Source: Apoderus coryli (lineage: Eukaryota; Arthropoda; Insecta; Coleoptera; Attelabidae). Taken from it: a DNA stretch of 64,000 nucleotides. A program made the position numbers and the translations under genes. The DNA is taken from assembly GCA_911728435.2 (NCBI GenBank), contig OU452210.1, positions 3,162,001-3,226,000 on the forward strand, given 5' to 3'. Under the pieces are notes generated by a model. That model did no database searches. It was not told the DNA's origin and saw only the letters and a list, made by a program, of their open reading frames with translations. Positions 59,001 through 64,000 of this stretch are shown here, one piece after another (positions within the stretch are counted from its first letter, which is position 1; each line of letters begins with the position of its first letter).

Positions 59001-60376
59001 TACAGGGTGTCTTACGTCTAACGCAACGGTCTGGTAAAGCTAAATAAGTTCATATTTAATCAGTCAATAGTAATAGTTTCAATAGATATACCAGGTGCTT
59101 CACTGTTGATGATTGATGGTACCCTACAAGTTTTGCCAAACCTAAGCGTACGATTGTTTTCAGAATTTCATTGTTTCATTGTTTGTTTTCGATACCACTT
59201 TTATAGTATGATTTTTCTTTGTCATCATTGGACAAGCATTCTCTTGAGATCTGAAAACAGGAAAAAGTCGCTGTTAGCCCCCAGCGACTTTTCTGGAGAA
59301 TACAGTGGGTGGTTAAGCAATTCCTTCAATTCATTCAATTCTGCCATAGTTTACATCGATGTGCGCATTGTCTTGGTGAAACAAAAGTTTTTTCTTTTGC
59401 AAATGTGGCCGTTTCTTTGCGATTTCAGCCTTCAATCGAGCCAAAAGTGCACAGTAATAGTCGCTGTTGATTGTGGTTCCTTTTTGGAAGCAGTCGAGGA
59501 ATATTATTCCGTTCGCACGCCAAAATACAGCAGCCATCACCTTACCGGCCGCCTGTTGAGTGCTTGCTTTGATTCGGTTCGTCGATTGCTGTCCACTCAG
59601 CTGACTGTCTTTTGGATTCTGGTGTGTAATAGTAAAGCCACGTTTCATCCATTGTCACATATCGACGATAGGATTTCATGTTATTGCGGTTTAACAGCGC
59701 CAAACACTCCTCTGAAGCATCAATTCGTTGTTGTTTTTGGTCGACTGTGAGCTCACACGGCACCCACTTTGCACAGAGCTTTCGCATACCCAAATCTTCA
59801 TGTAAAATGGTAAAAACAGTACCTGATATCTTTACAATGTCAGCTAGCTCGTGCATCTTCAATTTGCGATCGTTTATAACCAATTTGTGATTTTTTTTTT
59901 ACGTTTTCTGGAATAACAGCCTCATTTGGGCGTCCACTGCGCTCTGCATTATTTGTGCTGGTACGACCACGTTTAAATTCCGCAATCCACTTCTCTACCA
60001 TTTGTCTCGATGGAGCAGAGTTCGGATAATGTTTATCAAGCCATTGTTTGGTTTCCACTGTATTTTTTTTTTTTTTTCATCAAAAAGCAATGATTTAGCA
60101 AAACTCGAAATTCACTTTTTCCCATTTTATTTTTCAATAACAAAAGTTGCTTCACACAAAATGCTATAACTCACGAATCAAAAGTTATATTGCTGTCAAA
60201 TTTATACACGTATCGTTTGAAGGTTAGTACTAAATAAAAATCATATGGAAAAAATTCTAGTAACGCCATCTATATATATCATCCAATGGCCTTTTTGAAT
60301 GGCCTAATACTCGGGTCAATTCCGGTTATATTGGAAGTTGATAGCAACATTCTTATTTCAAATGGAACACCCTGTA
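59001..60376. mobile_element. ACAGGGTGT-ended element hosting mariner copy 3
   Basis: TATACAGGGTGT (from 58999) at the left and ACACCCTGTATA (60367-60378) at the right form a 12-base perfect inverted terminus. Together they enclose the whole third mariner plus about 180 bases on the left and 60 on the right. This suggests that mariner inserted into an older ACAGGGTGT element. The short repeat length means that chance pairing of two separate ends is possible. Confidence 0.5.
59183..60307 (-). mobile_element. Mariner copy 3 with rearranged transposase pseudogene
   Basis: The 5' terminus is near 60281-60307 (TTGAATGGCCTAA, diverged). The start is ATG at about 60125 (MGKSEFRV...), with an A run expanded near 60065. 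HTH segment: TKQWLDKHYPNSAPSRQMVE (60053-59994). First Asp in VTMDETWLYYY, second in HQDNAH. The block before the third Asp is scrambled: YSPEKSLGANSDFFLF at about 59305-59250, with a short duplication of the SDFF-coding bases. The segment AGKK to FD of other copies is deleted, and the 3' terminus is missing. Non-functional. Confidence 0.85.
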
Positions 60377-60389
60377 TATAATTATATAT

Positions 60390-60780
60390 TTTGTCGTGAA
60401 AATAAGTAAAATGAAAGGAAATAATTACTCAAATGAAGTTTTGATAAACTTATTTACCTTTTATTCGTTGGAAATGTGACAAAATTATAGAAATAACATA
60501 CAGGAAGTTAAATGAAATGTATCCTGATTTACAACCAAGAACAAGAGAAAGTTTGCATGAATACAAAATAATTTCATGAAACTGAAGCAAAAAAGCGATA
60601 TTAGCGAAGGCTATAGATTGATTTTTAGCTATTTTAATTCTGTTTTTTCGTAACTAACTAATTAAAATATAATGAAATAATCCAATTTTTCTAGAAACTT
60701 GCTTTTATTTCGGAAACCTTAACATTTAAGGATTGGAAAATGACATATCATATAGGAAATTTGATTGTCTTTCAGAATAT
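60390..60780. mobile_element. Second copy of the foldback family
   Basis: GGAAATAATTACTCAAATGA, then AATGAAATGTATCCTGATTT and GAATACAAAATAATTTCATG match the reverse complement of 20351-20600. Bases 60710-60770 match 20690-20750 in direct orientation. The left boundary is next to the ACACCCTGTATA end at 60367. No clear second arm, so this copy is incomplete. Confidence 0.65.
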
Positions 60781-62547
60781 TTAATAACATACAGATAAGA
60801 AATGCAAAAATATAATTATATATCGTTTTCATTGTTTTTCTTCTTTAGATACAAAGTTATGTAATACAATAAGCGAATTTTAAATCATAATATGAAGAAA
60901 AACAATTTATTCGTCGTTAGTGCGATGATATCTCAATGATTAAACATCGATTTCGAAAACTGGTGATACCAATGATGTGTCAAGTAGAAAAACCGTATTG
61001 TTTTCTCATCTACCTATTTTATGTCAGGTTTTATAAATAATAGATAACATAATTTAATACATCTCAGGAAGTATCTTTTGTTGGCCATTAGGAAATGTAA
61101 CTTGTCTCTAAATTAACTCATAGAGTTTTAGACAAATAATAGTTAAGTCCTCCTGCATCTGTTGTGCTAAGTTTGATATACACATTTGCTTAGTTTTTTG
61201 ACAATTCAAGTCTGATCCCTGAGACTAATTAATTTTGTAAAAAATACTTATTGATTTTATCATAAATGTATTTTAACAATTTGCATATCATGATTGTAAA
61301 AAAAAGTATTAGAGTTATTAAAGAAACAATTAAATTTGTATTAAGCTGAATAATTAAATTATTGTACCTATACATAAACGTTGATTGTAGTTACCAAATT
61401 TAACATTTGCCTTTCTCACATATTATTTTAATTCTACTTTGATATTATCGTTCCTTCTCCTCAATAAAAATGAAAATTACAAAATTTTTAATTGACATCT
61501 GAAATTCAAATGTTGAGGATATAAATCTTTGAATATTAATTTGCAATCACCATATTGAGAAAACCGCTTTAGATTAAAATAGAATATTTTTACAAACGAA
61601 AATAGACTTTGCTATTAATCCTGAATATTAGACTTCCTTTTATGTCAAAAATTATACCACTTATAAAGTAATACAAGTGAGTCTGAGGAATATCCTGGTG
61701 AATGGTAAAATTAAGTCACTTATTATATGTACTAACTTAAACAAAACTTTTTTGATATATCACATATATGGCCAAAAAAGACAGTCCTAACATTTTACAG
61801 AGACATTTTGTAGGCATGTGCTAAAATTACAGTTTTTCTGAAAACTTCGTATACACGGGAAACTTCAACTTCAATTTTAATTGACATTCAGCGTTATTTA
61901 GCAAATAACTGGTCGTAGCTAGCATACTTTTCCTTCAGAAAATATTATTTCCTCCTTTTGAACATTGAGAAAACAATAGACTTAACAAAAACACATCATA
62001 GCATCGTTCAGTTCCGCTGCTCTTGGTCGAACTCGAGGTTTAACACTAAACAAACTAAAATTGATTCTTATCATATTGCGAAATAAATAGGTATTTTAGA
62101 TTAATTTTGCACAAATTTTATGGAAATGTATTTATTAATAATTTTGGTTGAAATAATTTTCTTTGATCAGTTTTAAATAATATAGATATAAAATTATTAT
62201 AATAATAATAATAATTTCAAGCCTGCAGAATGTAATCTAAATGTTTTTCTTTTGATAACTTATGTTCTAGAAATATCTACCAATCAACAATAATTCCCCA
62301 ATGATGATTAGCATTCTTGATTTGTGTTTATTTTTATGGTAATTTATTTTGTAATTATATTTTTATGTATGGTGTAAAAATTAACTGTCCTATTGAATTT
62401 AATAAATTTGTAATAGTGTTGATAGCTGTAAACATTGATACCACAAACCTTAATTGCTCTTTTGTTTCTATAAAAAATGTTATTAATAAATGATAATAAT
62501 GGGCATATTCGAATACTAAGTCATAATGTCGATATTATTGTTATAAA
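60781..62547. other. Intergenic stretch before a promoter
   Basis: AT-rich with a short ATA/TAA microsatellite near 62195-62215. No coding frame. Confidence 0.45.
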
Positions 62548-62606
62548 TATATAAAACCAATCAATGGATAACTCATTCTTAACTTTGATTGAGAACTGAG
62601 AAGTTT
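62548..62606 (+). promoter_or_regulatory. Core promoter: TATA box, initiator, DPE-like
   Basis: TATATAAAA at 62548-62556; TCATTC at 62573-62578, a perfect match to the arthropod initiator TCAKTY, with its A (62575) 27 bases downstream of the TATA start. AGTTT at +28 to +32 (62602-62606) matches four of five DPE positions. The spacing of all three agrees with arthropod core promoters. An ATG with a clean donor follows 66 bases after the predicted start. Confidence 0.7.
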
Positions 62607-62640
62607 AGAGCTTAGTGCATTTTCTAAATAAAGTTTAATT

Positions 62641-62670
62641 ATGGACGTTCTTGATATTTCTGCTATAAAG
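62641..62670 (+). CDS. First coding exon of a gene running off to the right
   Basis: ATG 62641 encodes MDVLDISAIK and ends at AAG|GTATGA (62670/62671), phase 0. The 5' UTR from the predicted start at 62575 would be 66 bases. A possible acceptor TTTGCTGCAG at about 62902-62911 leads to EPLSFLPINNVYI then a stop, which would give only a 23-residue product; more likely the true second exon lies farther on. Product not recognised. Confidence 0.5.
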
Positions 62671-64000
62671 GTATGACAAATTAATATAAATTATGATTTA
62701 AAAGTACAGTACCAGTAAATTATTCCATGATAAATCAGTAAATAATGTAATACATAGTAAAACTTCAGTTCTATATCACAATTTTTTTCTATTATTGTCA
62801 TAGTACAAATTCAATTTTTATACTTTAACCATGTTATGTTGTTGTATTTTGACAATGTTTTACGAATATAATAAGTATACTGATCATCCTTTGTTGGGTT
62901 ATTTGCTGCAGGAGCCGCTAAGTTTCCTTCCCATTAACAATGTTTACATTTGACATTTTTCGGATGCATCAATGAATTCTTCAATAAATTTTTTAGTTTG
63001 ACTCTTTGCATGAACATTAAAATTAGTTTCACGTAATTAATCTATTGAAAAATGTTGAGTTTTAAAATATTTTTAATCACTTATTTGCTTTCGATTTTGT
63101 ACAAATAGAAAGCAACTTGTATATGCCTATAAAAAATACACCAAAATAAGCATGGACAATTTCAAACTATCTTAAATAATTCATAGTCGGGTAACACAGA
63201 TACATTAAAAAAGCACAATACAATTTAAATAATAAAAAAAAGTTACGGTTTTGCTTGCCTTTATTTGCATTATAATAGCTCCTAAATACTAATTTGATAA
63301 TTAGAATTGCGATTTTTATTCGGGCCCAGATAGATTACAATGATCCGTAAACGCTTACTTTGACTTGGATCATTGCGGTGCTCCAAAGCATTCCTCGAAT
63401 TCTAGACGATGTATCACAAACAATAATTTAAAAACATATATAATCAATTTGTCGACGTTATAATATAATAGGAAAATGGCACTTATCGCAAATGGTAGTT
63501 CAAAAATGATGTTCTTTCTATTAAGAGATGGTTACTTTTCGTCAAAACTCTTCGGGAATTTCCCTATTTCAAGAGATTTTCCTTTTCCCTTTGATTTTGC
63601 CAATTATTAACTTTCTTAAGTTGAAGTGCTTCTTTTTAGAAAATAATCCAAGGATATTGCATATTAATACAATAATAACGAAGTTACGTTTGGAAATCAG
63701 TTACTTTCTTATGCTTCCTTGGCCCATTTTCCCCCGCTCCTGGTTTTATGCTCTCTGGCTTACATTAAAAATTTCGTAAAAGCTAATATGATCGTGATAT
63801 TATTTATACTTCTTTAGTGGAATTTTGCAATAAACATATTTATTTAAAAAATAATATAAAATTAATTAATATTTTCTACATAAGATGAGATCAAGAATTT
63901 GTGCTGACCTATCGGATTATGGACTAGTTTTAAACAAATATTTTCAAAACGACATTTTTTTATCATTTATTGACGTCTATTGTTCACGTGTTCTCTGATA
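62671..64000. other. Probable first intron of the preceding gene
   Basis: AT-rich, with no exon recognised. The + strand frame 63528-63779 (83 codons) is Phe/Leu-rich without a motif and has no clear acceptor. Confidence 0.35.

Noticed and set aside
62912..62955. Second exon completing a 23-residue peptide after MDVLDISAIK
   Set aside because: In phase and behind a fair acceptor, but the product is implausibly short and unsupported; a distant exon is more likely.
1..64000. CRISPR arrays, bacterial operons, rRNA, viral gene sets
   Set aside because: None seen; all recognised coding material is an insect-type gene or transposable elements.

Overview
The window is AT-rich eukaryotic DNA, almost certainly from an arthropod and most likely an insect. 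It has GT-AG introns of 7 to 11 kb, metazoan-type mariner, Penelope-like and non-LTR retroelements, many short GTAGGTACCTAC-like words, and a TATA plus TCATTC-initiator core promoter near the right end. I cannot fix the order from sequence alone. There are no bacterial operons, CRISPR arrays or tRNA/rRNA genes.

The one clear host gene is the 3' part of a receptor guanylate cyclase on the + strand. Its exons are 9712-10051, 21360-21725 and 29031-29429, all joined in phase 0. Together they encode the signalling helix, a complete class III cyclase catalytic domain with all guanylate-specific residues, and a tail ending in a class I PDZ-ligand motif (S-C-V). The tail suggests a Gyc76C-type receptor. 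The extracellular, transmembrane and kinase-homology exons must lie upstream of the window.

0-9.7 kb (upstream of, or in, an earlier intron of the cyclase gene): a non-LTR RNase H relic (1-830), mariner copy 1 (2259-3529), a non-LTR 3' end (about 4560-5232), a Penelope-like element relic with RT and GIY-YIG parts (7088-8140), and an inverted-repeat element (8549-8760) with a deleted copy at 3630-3720. 10-21 kb (intron): two more retroelement relics, a nearly intact but 5'-truncated non-LTR reverse transcriptase (16201-17523), mariner copy 2 (minus strand, 5' truncated) and a long-arm foldback element. 21.7-29 kb (intron): retroelement C-terminal relics and one end of an IS630/Tc1-like transposon with a transposase C-terminus.

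29.5-58 kb is mostly gene-poor AT-rich DNA. It carries several small terminal-inverted-repeat elements (31179-31389, 34187-34850, 41561-42175, 50314-50598), hairpins, and two possible short coding first exons (46081-46151 and 55286-55399). 59-60.8 kb holds mariner copy 3, nested inside an element with ACAGGGTGT ends, followed by a second copy of the 20.3 kb foldback family. At 62.55-62.67 kb there is a convincing core promoter and the first coding exon of a gene that continues to the right.

The most noteworthy observation is a pair of complementary halves of one transposon family. The 285 bp element at 50314-50598 has TA-flanked inverted termini and still encodes the 37-residue N-terminal helix-turn-helix-like part of a transposase. 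The copy at 28302-28799 keeps the same terminus and the transposase C-terminus. I saw no evidence of a wholly new multi-gene system.
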